From: Marinobacter sp. LQ44
GTDB lineage: Bacteria > Pseudomonadota > Gammaproteobacteria > Pseudomonadales > Oleiphilaceae
DNA: 64,000 nucleotides
Assembly: GCF_001447155.2 (NCBI RefSeq)
Contig: NZ_CP014754.1
Span: forward strand, 3,162,001-3,226,000
Direction of reading: 5' to 3'
Part shown: in pieces, positions 12,126-20,998 of the stretch
Numbering within the stretch: position 1 is the stretch's first letter
Layout: each line of letters opens with the position of its first letter
Translations under genes and position numbers: made by a program
The notes under the pieces: generated by a model
The model's database searches: none
Told to the model about the DNA's origin: nothing
The model's input: only the letters and a program-made list of their open reading frames with translations

Positions 12126-14536
12126 GGAAAAACCTAATGGCCATGACAGATGCTCGTCTCTTCCCAGGTCTTCTTCTATTGGCACCGATGGTGCTTGTGT
12201 TTGTTAACCCTGTGGTTGCCATGGAGCGGTTGGATGATGTGGCGCTGTCGCAGATTCAGGGACAGAGTGGGATCACGTTGGAGATGGAGTTGAACCTCTC
12301 CGCCGACCGCCTCTCCTATTATGATGACGGCCAGGGTGTGCACCTCGAGGGTATGCGCGTGGGATCCTCCCGGGGAGATGACGAAGGGGCGTTCCATCGG
12401 GTAAAGGTAGACGTTGGTGCCGATGCATCGCTGAACCTTGATTATCTGGTAGAAGATCGAAGGGTTGAGTTTTCAGATATACGCCTGGCCGGAGCCCCCG
12501 GTGTGGGTATGGGGGGGATATTCTTTGACCATTCCCTGCAGGGTAGTCTGCGTATTCGACAAGGTGGGGCCGTGGGCGGCAGTGGATACACTTTCGACAG
12601 CGCCTACACCATGACGGGTGGGCGATTGGGATACCGAACCAATGGCAACAGCGTCTTTCTGGATGATATCACCATGGATGTCCAGGCTCTTGGGGTTACG
12701 CTGGATGTTGTGGGAGACACACTACAGTTGGTTTCCCCGGAGGTGATCGGTAACTGGAGCGTTGGCGCCATTCGTTACAGCAACGAACCGGGCAATTACG
12801 GCCAAAGTTACAGTTCTGTCACCGGGCTACCCTTGCCAAGCTACGGTGGATTGCAGGGTCACTACGAGCTTTCCTCGGTGACCGACATCCGGGCCGGTGG
12901 CCGGTCGGGTGAGGGGTTAAGGCTGGATCATGAAACGACCATACACACGGCGTCGTTCATCTATCTGGATGATGGCAATAGTCTGGCTTTGCGGGATATC
13001 ACCGGTGACTATCGCATACACGATCTTCGCCTGGATGTTTCAGAGGACTGGCGCGGCCGGCCCGCGGTCGCGCTGACCCTTGGTGGATTGCAGGGTAATC
13101 TGAATATCGGCTCTGTAGAGGTAGGCAGTAGTGGTCGAAGCTTTGGTTCGCTGAATCTGTCGTTTTTACTGGAAGACCAGGTGTTCAACGGTCGAACCTA
13201 TCGCAATGAGCTGTATCTCCAGGGTGGCGGGCACCCTGACGCCGGCCCGCAGGGGCTTCGCATGGCCACGGAGTGGAGTTTGCGCCTCGCGGACCTGAGC
13301 TACACGGAAGATGGCAACCGTGTGATCTTCAGCGGTCTGCAATCCTGGGGATCGGGGGATGTCACCGTCAATGTCACGCGCAACGAAGTGCGTAATGACA
13401 CACGGTTCTACGATGGCCTGCGAATAGGCTTTGAAGGCCTGGAAGCGGGTTATCGTATCAACGGACTCAGAGTTGGTAGTGATGACGCGCCGCTTCAGGG
13501 CGGTACCGAGCTGTTGTTGGCGCTGGGATTTTATCCCGCCTATGAGTTCGAACTCGATGGACATATCACCCTGGGCGCCGGCGGCGCTTCGGGAGAGGGG
13601 CTCACGATTAATTCTGACATCCAGATTCGGGAAGGTAAGGCAGCGGTGATCGCGGCTCCCTATGATGAAGGTAATGGCGAAATTGCTCAGAAGGGCCTCT
13701 GGCTGACGGAAATGAGCTATGACGGTCACGTCCGGGATATGACGCTGGATGTAACCGAAGAGGGGCTGGCCATTGGCTCCAGGGAGTCCTGGAGCACCAT
13801 GGATATCGGCAACGTGCGGGTGGGCACCAAGGACGATGGCGCCAGCCTGGGGCGTTTACGGATTCAAAAATATCAGACAGGCAGCACGGCTTTGGTGAAG
13901 CCCGGAGGCGCCGGAGATGTCTGTGTTGGGGGCTCGGGTAGTACTGAGGGGGCCTGTGTGGCCGCCGGCGGGCAGTGGGAGACTCGGGGTAGTGAGGGTG
14001 TGACCATCGACATGGTGCAGGTTCTTGCTCGTGCCGAGGGCGACAACAAGAAGAATGCCTTGATGTGGGAGAGTAACCGCGCCGTGGACAGTCAGGGAAG
14101 GCCGATAAACAACACCGGTATGAAGTTATTGGTTAACGACATCTATACCAGTGATGGCGGCGACTTCGACGGCGATGGCGTTGACGACAACCGCTTCGGG
14201 ATTCGAACCGAGCTGTCGGTGGATGTCTACCAGACCAGGGTAACCAAAAAAGAAGATGGGCCTGACGCACAGGGCGTAGTGGGAAACCGTGGTGATGAAA
14301 AGATCATGAGCCCCGGCTCGCCGGCTGGATACCGGTATGTAGCCAACCCAGGCCCGGGAGACATTGCCAATCGCCCCCTTGGCTTTGCGGTGAAGGCAGA
14401 CACCCGTTTCAAGGAACTCTCGATCAATAACATTGATCTGATCCATCCAGTTGGTGGTGCTCAAACGGTTGTCTATGGAGCGAAATTCCAGAATGTCGAT
14501 ATCCGTGCGAACCTGACCGCAACACCGATACCCTGA
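12122..14536 (+). CDS. Large exported repeat protein of unknown function, last gene of the operon
   Basis: This 804-residue protein has a hydrophobic leader (residues 11-33) and then MERLDDVALSQIQGQSG, the operon's shared motif. A motif of the form Y-x-x-[DN]-G-[NQ]-x-[VL]-x-[LF] recurs at residues 66, 171, 281 and 394, so the protein contains units of about 105-113 residues. A second motif, [RE]VG[ST], recurs at 79, 333, 450 and 566. Near the C-terminus the Asp-rich run DFDGDGVDDN (681-690) looks like a calcium-binding loop. The only cysteines are a C-x10-C pair at 601-612. It starts inside the preceding stop (ATGA). It looks like an extracellular or outer-surface beta-repeat protein; the function is unknown. 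Confidence 0.78.
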   Translation: MRKNLMAMTDARLFPGLLLLAPMVLVFVNPVVAMERLDDVALSQIQGQSGITLEMELNLSADRLSYYDDGQGVHLEGMRVGSSRGDDEGAFHRVKVDVGADASLNLDYLVEDRRVEFSDIRLAGAPGVGMGGIFFDHSLQGSLRIRQGGAVGGSGYTFDSAYTMTGGRLGYRTNGNSVFLDDITMDVQALGVTLDVVGDTLQLVSPEVIGNWSVGAIRYSNEPGNYGQSYSSVTGLPLPSYGGLQGHYELSSVTDIRAGGRSGEGLRLDHETTIHTASFIYLDDGNSLALRDITGDYRIHDLRLDVSEDWRGRPAVALTLGGLQGNLNIGSVEVGSSGRSFGSLNLSFLLEDQVFNGRTYRNELYLQGGGHPDAGPQGLRMATEWSLRLADLSYTEDGNRVIFSGLQSWGSGDVTVNVTRNEVRNDTRFYDGLRIGFEGLEAGYRINGLRVGSDDAPLQGGTELLLALGFYPAYEFELDGHITLGAGGASGEGLTINSDIQIREGKAAVIAAPYDEGNGEIAQKGLWLTEMSYDGHVRDMTLDVTEEGLAIGSRESWSTMDIGNVRVGTKDDGASLGRLRIQKYQTGSTALVKPGGAGDVCVGGSGSTEGACVAAGGQWETRGSEGVTIDMVQVLARAEGDNKKNALMWESNRAVDSQGRPINNTGMKLLVNDIYTSDGGDFDGDGVDDNRFGIRTELSVDVYQTRVTKKEDGPDAQGVVGNRGDEKIMSPGSPAGYRYVANPGPGDIANRPLGFAVKADTRFKELSINNIDLIHPVGGAQTVVYGAKFQNVDIRANLTATPIP

Positions 14537-14562
14537 ATACAGTGGTTTGCGGTTCTGGCAGA

Positions 14563-14590
14563 GGGGCAGTCAACGCGACTGTCCTTTTGT
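14563..14590 (+). terminator. Probable terminator after the exported-protein operon
   Basis: GGGCAGTC and GACTGTCC form an eight-base-pair stem with one G-U pair and a five-base loop, followed by TTTTGTGTTTTT. Confidence 0.6.
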
Positions 14591-14650
14591 GTTTTTGGCT
14601 GTCCTGTTGTTTAATCCGGGCTGTTCCATGTCGCCTCCGGAAGTTGTCTC

Positions 14651-15616
14651 ATGAAATCCAGTTCACTGTTATCCCTGCTTGAAGATCGCCAAATTCATTC
14701 CGGCGAATCCCTGGCACAAACGCTCGGTATTTCCCGAACGGCGGTCTGGAAGCAAGTTCGCAAGGCGCAAGCCGAAGGCGTGGAAATCAGAACCATCCGC
14801 GGCCAAGGGTATCAGCTCATCTCTGCACTGGACCTCCTGGCAGGTGGCCGTATTCGGAAAGCTCTGCCGGAGTGCCTCCAAAACATTATTGCCCTTGATG
14901 TTCTGGATGCCGTTGACTCAACCAACGCGGAAGTGGCACGGCGGTTGACCTCGGGGGCGAAAGGCGTGCCGGTGGTGATTGCGGACAGTCAGACCGCAGG
15001 TCGCGGCCGCCGGGGGCGGCAATGGGTGAGTCCACAGGGAGAGAACCTTTACCTGAGCCTGGGGTTGAGTGTTCAGGGCGGGTTTTCTGCCCTCGATGGT
15101 ATGAGCCTGGTGTTGGGGGTGGCGGTCAGTCGGGCTCTGTCGACATTTGGGGCAACGGATGCCGGTCTGAAGTGGCCCAATGATCTGTTCTACGGTGACC
15201 GAAAGCTCGGCGGAATACTGGTTGAGATTCAGGGAGAGCTTCAGGACGGAGAGGTGCAGGTGATTGCCGGTATAGGAATTAACGTGCATATGAAACAGGC
15301 TGACACGGTTGACCAGCCATGGATAAGCCTGGCCGAGGCATGGCCCGATGTCGTCTGGACTCGAAATGCTCTGGCGGCCGCCATTGTGTCGGAGGTTGTA
15401 GAGATTGTCGCACAGTTCGAACGTCTGGGCTTTGCCCCGTTCAGGGATGAATGGCAGGCTCGGGATGTCTTTTTCAACAAGGACCTGTTGGCCAGAGACG
15501 GCGGGGTTACGGGCCGGGGTGCCGGTATTGACCCCGCGGGCAACTACCAGGTTGATACCCCTGAGGGGCTGGTGCCCGTCAGGGCCGGAGATATCAGCTT
15601 GCGGGTTCGATCATGA
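14651..15616 (+). CDS. birA: Bifunctional biotin-protein ligase / biotin operon repressor
   Basis: This 321-residue protein has an N-terminal winged helix-turn-helix (about residues 5-55, including LAQTLGISRTAVWKQVRK). The catalytic ligase domain holds GRGRRGRQW (about 117-125), which forms the biotinyl-AMP loop, and KWPNDL with the catalytic lysine region. A small C-terminal SH3-like domain follows. It attaches biotin to the carboxylase carrier protein, and the DNA-binding domain implies repression of biotin genes. It overlaps coaX by ATGA. The order birA-coaX-SPOR-tRNAs-tufB is conserved in Pseudomonas. Confidence 0.95.
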   Translation: MKSSSLLSLLEDRQIHSGESLAQTLGISRTAVWKQVRKAQAEGVEIRTIRGQGYQLISALDLLAGGRIRKALPECLQNIIALDVLDAVDSTNAEVARRLTSGAKGVPVVIADSQTAGRGRRGRQWVSPQGENLYLSLGLSVQGGFSALDGMSLVLGVAVSRALSTFGATDAGLKWPNDLFYGDRKLGGILVEIQGELQDGEVQVIAGIGINVHMKQADTVDQPWISLAEAWPDVVWTRNALAAAIVSEVVEIVAQFERLGFAPFRDEWQARDVFFNKDLLARDGGVTGRGAGIDPAGNYQVDTPEGLVPVRAGDISLRVRS

Positions 15617-16347
15617 TTCTTTTGCTGGACTGTGGCAACAGCCGGGTAAAATGGCGCCTCACATCCAATGAGGGCGTCGTCCATGAAGGTGGTGGAGCCC
15701 TCGAAAAAACAGTGACTTTTGCTGAGTTGACACCGTACGCCTCCAAAATAGATCGTGTTGCCGTATCAACCGTGGCATCCGAACAGAGTCGGCTGCGCCT
15801 GGAAGAAGCCATGGCAACCGTTACCTCTGCCCCGATTCGATACCACTGGGCAGAGGTCAGCCGGGACGGGCTTAGGAATTCCTACCAGGACGTGGCCAAA
15901 ATGGGTGCTGACCGATGGCATGCAATGGTGGCCGCGTGGGTTGGCGCCCGGCGGAGTTTTGCTGTGGTGGATGCCGGCAGTGCTGTCACCATTGACTATG
16001 TCGATGGCCACGGCCAGCACCTGGGCGGGTATATTCTGCCGGGGCTGCATATGATGCGACGCAGCCTCAAACTGGATGCCGCCCGCATTGGATTCGAATA
16101 CGACGATCAGATCAACGCTGCGCCGGGGCGGTCTACCGGAGAGTGCGCAAATCATGGCCTCGCATGGCTCACTGAGAGTCTCGTCCAGCGTCTGCTTGGC
16201 GATGTTGGTCGCCTCGGGCTGGACCGGGTTGTTTTGACCGGCGGAGATGCAGGGCGATTTTTGTCCTTGGGTCTGCAGGCGGAGCATCGGCCCGGTCTGG
16301 TGCTTGAGGGGCTGGAAATCGTCGATCTTCAGGAATCGCAGGCATGA
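15613..16347 (+). CDS. coaX: Type III pantothenate kinase
   Basis: This 244-residue cytoplasmic protein makes 4'-phosphopantothenate, the first step of coenzyme A synthesis. The type III motifs are all visible: DCGNSRVKW at residues 6-14 (phosphate-binding), GADRWHAMVAA at about 97-107, and DAGSAVTIDY at about 121-130. It overlaps both birA upstream and the SPOR gene downstream by ATGA, so the three genes are probably translated together. Confidence 0.94.
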   Translation: MILLLDCGNSRVKWRLTSNEGVVHEGGGALEKTVTFAELTPYASKIDRVAVSTVASEQSRLRLEEAMATVTSAPIRYHWAEVSRDGLRNSYQDVAKMGADRWHAMVAAWVGARRSFAVVDAGSAVTIDYVDGHGQHLGGYILPGLHMMRRSLKLDAARIGFEYDDQINAAPGRSTGECANHGLAWLTESLVQRLLGDVGRLGLDRVVLTGGDAGRFLSLGLQAEHRPGLVLEGLEIVDLQESQA

Positions 16348-16982
16348 GGCTGATTGCGCTGATGTTGTTGCTGGTCAACCTGGCTGTCTGGTTTGCCCCC
16401 GACTTGATTCCGAAGGTCTCCTATGAGCGGTCAGCCGGTGGTGTTTTGCCCCGGGTTGCAAGCCTGAAAGTGTCCGATTCGAGTGAGCAGGCTCCGCTAC
16501 CTTCTACGGAGTGTGTCAGGGTCGGTTGGTTTGACTCCCGTGAGGACGCCGCTGCATTTGCAGAACGGGTTGGCGAGCATTTCAGCATTGAGGAGCGAGA
16601 GCGGGAGCTGCCGCCCCTGAATTGGGTGATGATCCCTCCGCAGCCCAGAGACGTGGCGCTATCCCAGTTTCGCGATCTCTATAGCCGTGGCGTGGAGTCT
16701 TACGTAGTGACAGAAGGCGAGTACCGAAACGCCATCTCGCTCGGCCTGTTTGAGTCGAGGGCAGCGGCAGAGTCTGTGCTGGAGGAAAAAAAACAACAGA
16801 ATCTCAATGTTGTGCTGGTCAACTTCCCCCGAAATCGTATAGGATACGCCCTCGTTTTTGATGTTGAACCAGCAAGGGAAACCGAGGTGGTTCAGGCGGT
16901 TGAGGCGGAAAGTCACAGCAATTTCGACTTCGTTGAAATCTACGCTTGTGAAGGTGTTGCATCACCAGAAAAAAATCCGTAG
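16344..16982 (+). CDS. SPOR-domain membrane protein
   Basis: This 212-residue protein has one N-terminal membrane anchor (residues 3-18, ALMLLLVNLAVWFAP). Its C-terminal half is SPOR-like, with the repeated pattern of Phe/Ala around residues 65-80 and YRNAISLGLFESRAAAESVL. SPOR domains bind denuded glycan strands at division sites. The gene occupies the same position in Pseudomonas between coaX and the tRNA cluster. The promoter of that cluster overlaps its 3' end. Confidence 0.8.
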   Translation: MRLIALMLLLVNLAVWFAPDLIPKVSYERSAGGVLPRVASLKVSDSSEQAPLPSTECVRVGWFDSREDAAAFAERVGEHFSIEERERELPPLNWVMIPPQPRDVALSQFRDLYSRGVESYVVTEGEYRNAISLGLFESRAAAESVLEEKKQQNLNVVLVNFPRNRIGYALVFDVEPARETEVVQAVEAESHSNFDFVEIYACEGVASPEKNP

Positions 16983-16985
16983 TAT
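16957..16985 (+). promoter_or_regulatory. Promoter of the tRNA-tufB operon
   Basis: TTGCAT (16957-16962), 17-base spacer, TAGTAT (16980-16985), followed by the GC-rich discriminator ACCGCCC. It lies across the end of the SPOR gene, 28 bases before the first tRNA. Confidence 0.7.
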
Positions 16986-17013
16986 ACCGCCCTCGCTGAA
17001 CAGGCGAATGTGA

Positions 17014-17089
17014 GCTGGCGTAGCTCAGTTGGTAGAGCAGCTGACTTGTAATCAGCAGGTCGGGGGTTCGATTCCGTCCGCCAGCTCCA
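17014..17089 (+). tRNA. thrU: tRNA-Thr (anticodon TGT)
   Basis: 76-base cloverleaf with acceptor GCTGGCG / CGCCAGC, anticodon TGT at 17047-17049, and encoded CCA. First of a Thr-Tyr-Gly-Thr array ahead of tufB, as in E. coli thrU-tyrU-glyT-thrT. Confidence 0.97.
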
Positions 17090-17129
17090 CTTTAAGTTTT
17101 GAGCAGGTTTGCGGTTGCAGATCTGTACG

Positions 17130-17213
17130 GGAGGGGTTCCCGAGTGGCCAAAGGGATCAGACTGTAAATCTGACGCGAAAGCTTCGCAGGTTCGAATCCT
17201 GCCCCCTCCACCA
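17130..17213 (+). tRNA. tyrU: tRNA-Tyr (anticodon GTA)
   Basis: 84-base class II tRNA with a long variable arm, acceptor GGAGGGG / CCCCTCC, anticodon GTA at 17164-17166, T-arm GTTCGAATC and encoded CCA. Confidence 0.97.
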
Positions 17214-17223
17214 CTAATTGCTC

Positions 17224-17298
<75 letters not shown>

Positions 17299-17311
17299 AT
17301 TTGGTTTCAAT

Positions 17312-17387
17312 GCTCATGTAGCTCAGTCGGTAGAGCACATCCTTGGTAAGGATGAGGTCACCGGTTCAATTCCGGTCATGAGCTCCA
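17312..17387 (+). tRNA. thrT: tRNA-Thr (anticodon GGT)
   Basis: 76-base cloverleaf with acceptor GCTCATG / CATGAGC, anticodon GGT at 17345-17347, encoded CCA. Last tRNA before tufB, 50 bases upstream of its start codon. Confidence 0.97.
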
Positions 17388-17437
17388 TTTTTATCCGGTC
17401 AACGTTACGATCCTGGTTGATTAGGGAGATTGGTCGA

Positions 17438-18634
17438 ATGTCTAAAGCAAAGTTTGAGCGTAACAAGCCGCACGTAAACGTGGGCACCATTGGTCACGTT
17501 GACCATGGTAAGACCACTCTGACAGCCGCCCTGACTCGTGTGTGTCACGAAGTATGGGGTACAGGTGAGAGCCGTGCTTTCGATCAGATCGATAACGCAC
17601 CGGAAGAGCGTGCGCGTGGTATCACCATTGCGACCTCTCACGTTGAGTACGATTCTCCGACCCGTCACTACGCGCACGTAGACTGCCCGGGCCACGCGGA
17701 TTATGTGAAGAACATGATCACTGGTGCTGCCCAGATGGACGGCGCTATCCTGGTTTGCTCCGCCGCTGACGGCCCCATGCCGCAGACTCGTGAGCACATC
17801 CTGCTGTCCCGTCAGGTAGGTGTACCGTTCATCGTTGTGTTCCTGAACAAAGCGGACATGGTAGACGATGAAGAGCTGCTGGAGCTGGTCGAGATGGAAG
17901 TTCGTGACCTGCTGAGCCAGTACGACTTCCCGGGTGACGACACTCCGATCATCACCGGTTCTGCGCTGATGGCTCTGGAAGGTAAAGACGACAACGAGAT
18001 GGGTACTACCGCTGTTAAGAAGCTGGTAGAGGCCCTGGACGACTACATCCCTGAGCCGGAGCGTGCGATTGATCAGCCGTTCCTGATGCCGATTGAGGAC
18101 GTATTCTCCATCTCTGGTCGTGGTACCGTAGTTACCGGTCGTGTAGAGCGCGGCATCATCAAGGTAGGTGACGAAGTGGAAATCGTGGGTATCCGCGACA
18201 CCACCAAGACCACCTGTACTGGTGTTGAGATGTTCCGCAAGCTGCTGGACGAAGGTCGTGCCGGTGAGAACGTTGGTGTTCTGCTGCGTGGTACCAAGCG
18301 TGACGACGTTGAGCGTGGTCAGGTTCTGTGTGTACCGGGCTCCATCAAGCCGCACACCAAGTTCGAGTGTGAAGTGTACGTACTGTCCAAAGAAGAAGGT
18401 GGTCGTCATACTCCGTTCTTCAAGGGCTACCGTCCGCAGTTCTACTTCCGGACTACTGATGTAACTGGTTCTTGTGAACTGCCGGAAGGCGTTGAAATGG
18501 TAATGCCGGGTGACAACGTGAAAATGACTGTTACCCTGATCGCTCCGATCGCCATGGAAGATGGTCTGCGCTTCGCGATTCGTGAAGGCGGCCGTACCGT
18601 TGGTGCCGGCGTGGTCTCCAAGATCATCGAGTAA
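17438..18634 (+). CDS. tufB: Elongation factor Tu, first copy
   Basis: This 398-residue GTPase delivers aminoacyl-tRNA to the ribosomal A site. It shows the G1 loop GHVDHGKT (19-26), DCPGH (82-86) and NKAD (139-142). The start ATG at 17438 follows TAGGGAG; an in-frame extension upstream runs through the tRNA and is not real. It differs from the second copy (34003-35199) only at residue 42 (Thr here, Ala there) and residue 131 (Phe here, Tyr there). The last 360 bases are identical in both copies. It is co-transcribed with the upstream tRNAs, as in E. coli. Confidence 0.98.
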   Translation: MSKAKFERNKPHVNVGTIGHVDHGKTTLTAALTRVCHEVWGTGESRAFDQIDNAPEERARGITIATSHVEYDSPTRHYAHVDCPGHADYVKNMITGAAQMDGAILVCSAADGPMPQTREHILLSRQVGVPFIVVFLNKADMVDDEELLELVEMEVRDLLSQYDFPGDDTPIITGSALMALEGKDDNEMGTTAVKKLVEALDDYIPEPERAIDQPFLMPIEDVFSISGRGTVVTGRVERGIIKVGDEVEIVGIRDTTKTTCTGVEMFRKLLDEGRAGENVGVLLRGTKRDDVERGQVLCVPGSIKPHTKFECEVYVLSKEEGGRHTPFFKGYRPQFYFRTTDVTGSCELPEGVEMVMPGDNVKMTVTLIAPIAMEDGLRFAIREGGRTVGAGVVSKIIE

Positions 18635-18678
18635 CCTTCGGGTTGCTCGTTGTTTGTTGCGCTGAGTTGTTTCGGTGC

Positions 18679-18754
<76 letters not shown>

Positions 18755-18787
18755 TTTTTCAACATCCGGATACATAAGTTGATTCCT

Positions 18788-19156
18788 ATGGAGTCAAAAG
18801 CCGTTCAGTCAGCCGGCCGTTTCGATACCGTGAAATGGCTGGTTGTTTTCGTTTTGATTGCCGTCGGTGTCGTCGGTAATCAGTACTTCAGTGCCGAGTC
18901 CGTGCTATATCGGGTTCTGGCTCTTGTTGCGCTTGGCTTGGTGGCTGCGTTTGTGGCGTTGCAAACCGAGCGGGGGCGGCGTTTTGCCGCTCTGTTAAAA
19001 GAGGCGCGTGTCGAGATCCGGAAAGTCGTCTGGCCGACCAGGCCAGAGTTGATTCAGACCACCATCATTGTGGTTGTGTTTGTTCTGGTAGTGGCGCTTA
19101 TTTTGTGGGGCATGGATTCGCTGATCAGTTGGCTGGTCGCCGGATTTATCGGTTAA
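18788..19156 (+). CDS. secE: Preprotein translocase subunit SecE
   Basis: This 122-residue inner-membrane protein clamps SecY in the SecYEG channel. Three hydrophobic segments are visible (about residues 19-36, 43-60 and 95-117), as in E. coli SecE, with the conserved amphipathic stretch EVRKVVWPTR-like sequence (EIRKVVWPTRPE) before the last one. The ATG at 18788 was chosen because upstream in-frame codons lie inside tRNA-Trp. nusG follows 12 bases after the stop. Confidence 0.95.
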   Translation: MESKAVQSAGRFDTVKWLVVFVLIAVGVVGNQYFSAESVLYRVLALVALGLVAAFVALQTERGRRFAALLKEARVEIRKVVWPTRPELIQTTIIVVVFVLVVALILWGMDSLISWLVAGFIG

Positions 19157-19168
19157 CGGGAGTGGGCA

Positions 19169-19702
19169 ATGGCTAAGCGCTGGTACGTCGTTCATGCGTA
19201 TTCTGGCTTCGAGAAGCATGTAATGCGCACTCTTAAAGAGCGTGTAGCGCTCGAGCAGATGGAAGACAAGTTCGGCGAAATCCTGGTTCCGACTGAAGAA
19301 GTGGTCGAAATGCGGGACGGGAAGAAGCGCAAGAGTGAGCGCAAGTTCTATCCCGGCTACGTATTGGTCCAGATGGAAATGGACGACGCGTCGTGGCATC
19401 TTGTCAAAAATACGCCTCGGGTACTGGGCTTTATTGGCGGTACCAAAGACAAGCCGGCTCCGATTACCGAGCGCGAGGCTGAAGCTATTCTGCGTCGGGT
19501 TGAAAGCGGTGCGGACAAGCCCAAGCCCAAGACGCTGTTCGAGCCAGGCGAGATTGTTCGCGTTGTTGAAGGTCCGTTTGCGGACTTCAATGGTGTGGTA
19601 GAGGAAGTCGACTACGAGAAGAGTCGAGTGAAAGTTGCCGTGCTCATTTTTGGTCGTTCTACTCCTGTTGAGCTGGAGTTCGGGCAGGTCGAAAAGGACT
19701 GA
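19169..19702 (+). CDS. nusG: Transcription termination/antitermination factor NusG
   Basis: This 177-residue protein has an N-terminal NGN domain (opening [13 protein letters not shown]) that binds RNA polymerase and a C-terminal KOW domain (about 125-177, [23 protein letters not shown]) that binds Rho or ribosomal S10. It suppresses pausing, links transcription to translation and assists rRNA antitermination. It forms an operon with secE and is followed by a terminator. Confidence 0.97.
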   Translation: MAKRWYVVHAYSGFEKHVMRTLKERVALEQMEDKFGEILVPTEEVVEMRDGKKRKSERKFYPGYVLVQMEMDDASWHLVKNTPRVLGFIGGTKDKPAPITEREAEAILRRVESGADKPKPKTLFEPGEIVRVVEGPFADFNGVVEEVDYEKSRVKVAVLIFGRSTPVELEFGQVEKD

Positions 19703-19721
19703 CGGCGGCTTTGAAAATTGA

Positions 19722-19754
19722 AAGCTCGCGCGCTGTGGCGACGCGGGCTTTTTG
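19722..19754 (+). terminator. Terminator after secE-nusG
   Basis: AGCTCGCG and CGCGGGCT form an eight-base-pair stem (one G-U), followed by five T residues. It may be partial, because no clear promoter is visible before rplK. Confidence 0.75.
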
Positions 19755-19821
19755 TGTCTGCTTAACGCAGTTGTGAAAAAACGGGGAGCCGAAAGGCGTT
19801 TGAACCCACAGGAGATCTATC

Positions 19822-20253
19822 ATGGCAAAGAAGATTGAAGCCTATATTAAGCTTCAGGTTGCTGCCGGTCAGGCCAACCCGAGTCCCCCCGTTGGTCCTG
19901 CGCTGGGTCAGCGTGGTGTCAATATCATGGAATTCTGTAAGGCGTTCAACGCCAAGACTCAGGGCATGGAACCTGGTCTGCCTATTCCGACTGTTATCAC
20001 CGTTTACAGCGACCGCAGCTTCACATTCATCACCAAGACCCCGCCTGCGCCGGTCCTGCTGAAGAAGGCTGCTGGCATCAAGAGCGGTTCTGGTCGTCCG
20101 AACACTGACAAAGTGGGTACGGTTACCCGTGCTCAGCTGGAAGAAATCGCCAAGACCAAAGAGCCGGACATGACTGCTGCCGATATGGAAGCAGCCGTTC
20201 GCACCATCGCTGGTACTGCCCGCAGCATGGGCCTGAACGTGGAGGGTCTGTAA
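19822..20253 (+). CDS. rplK: Ribosomal protein uL11
   Basis: This 143-residue protein binds the GTPase-associated centre of 23S rRNA and contacts elongation factors. It has the proline-rich N-terminal motif [19 protein letters not shown] and the C-terminal RNA-binding domain ending RSMGLNVEG. Its length equals that of the family. It is one base from rplA, forming the L11-L1 unit. Confidence 0.98.
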   Translation: MAKKIEAYIKLQVAAGQANPSPPVGPALGQRGVNIMEFCKAFNAKTQGMEPGLPIPTVITVYSDRSFTFITKTPPAPVLLKKAAGIKSGSGRPNTDKVGTVTRAQLEEIAKTKEPDMTAADMEAAVRTIAGTARSMGLNVEGL

Positions 20254-20254
20254 G

Positions 20255-20953
20255 ATGGCTAAGCTGAGCAAGCGTCAAAAGCTGATTCGTGAAAAAGTCG
20301 ACTCCACCCGCGCCTACTCTGTAGACGAAGCGGTTGCGCTGCTGGCCGAACTGGGCCAGAACGTGAAGTTCAAAGAGTCTGTAGACGTAGCGGTTAACCT
20401 GGGCGTTGATGCACGTAAATCCGACCAGGTTGTGCGTAGCAGCACGGTTCTGCCGCACGGTACCGGTAAATCTGTACGCGTGGCTGTGTTCACCCAGGGC
20501 GCCAATGCCGAGAAAGCGACCGCGGCCGGTGCCGACATCGTAGGCATGGACGACCTGGCTGATGAAGTCAAGAAAGGCAACATGGACTTCGACGTGGTTA
20601 TCGCCACTCCGGATGCCATGCGTGTTGTTGGCCAGTTGGGCCAGATCCTCGGTCCCCGTGGCCTGATGCCGAACCCGAAGGTTGGCACCGTAACCGCTGA
20701 TGTTGAGACCGCGGTTAAGAACGCCAAAGCGGGTCAGGTTCGTTACCGTACTGACAAAAACGGCATTATCCACGCTCCGCTGGGTAACGTTGAATTCTCT
20801 GCCCAGAACATCAAGGAAAACCTTGAAGCTCTGGTGGCAGACCTGAAAAAGGCCAAGCCTGCATCGTCCAAGGGTGTGTATCTGAAAAAGATCACCATCT
20901 CTTCTACGATGGGTCCTGGCCTGACTATTGATCAGGGTACTCTGAGTCTCTGA
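20255..20953 (+). CDS. rplA: Ribosomal protein uL1
   Basis: This 232-residue protein forms the mobile L1 stalk that guides deacylated tRNA out of the E site. The signature [14 protein letters not shown] lies at about residues 131-144. In E. coli the same protein represses its own operon by binding the mRNA leader. It starts one base after rplK. Confidence 0.98.
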   Translation: MAKLSKRQKLIREKVDSTRAYSVDEAVALLAELGQNVKFKESVDVAVNLGVDARKSDQVVRSSTVLPHGTGKSVRVAVFTQGANAEKATAAGADIVGMDDLADEVKKGNMDFDVVIATPDAMRVVGQLGQILGPRGLMPNPKVGTVTADVETAVKNAKAGQVRYRTDKNGIIHAPLGNVEFSAQNIKENLEALVADLKKAKPASSKGVYLKKITISSTMGPGLTIDQGTLSL

Positions 20954-20998
20954 TTGGTAGTTACTTTGTAGTCTGGGCGGAAGCCAAGGCTGTCAAAG

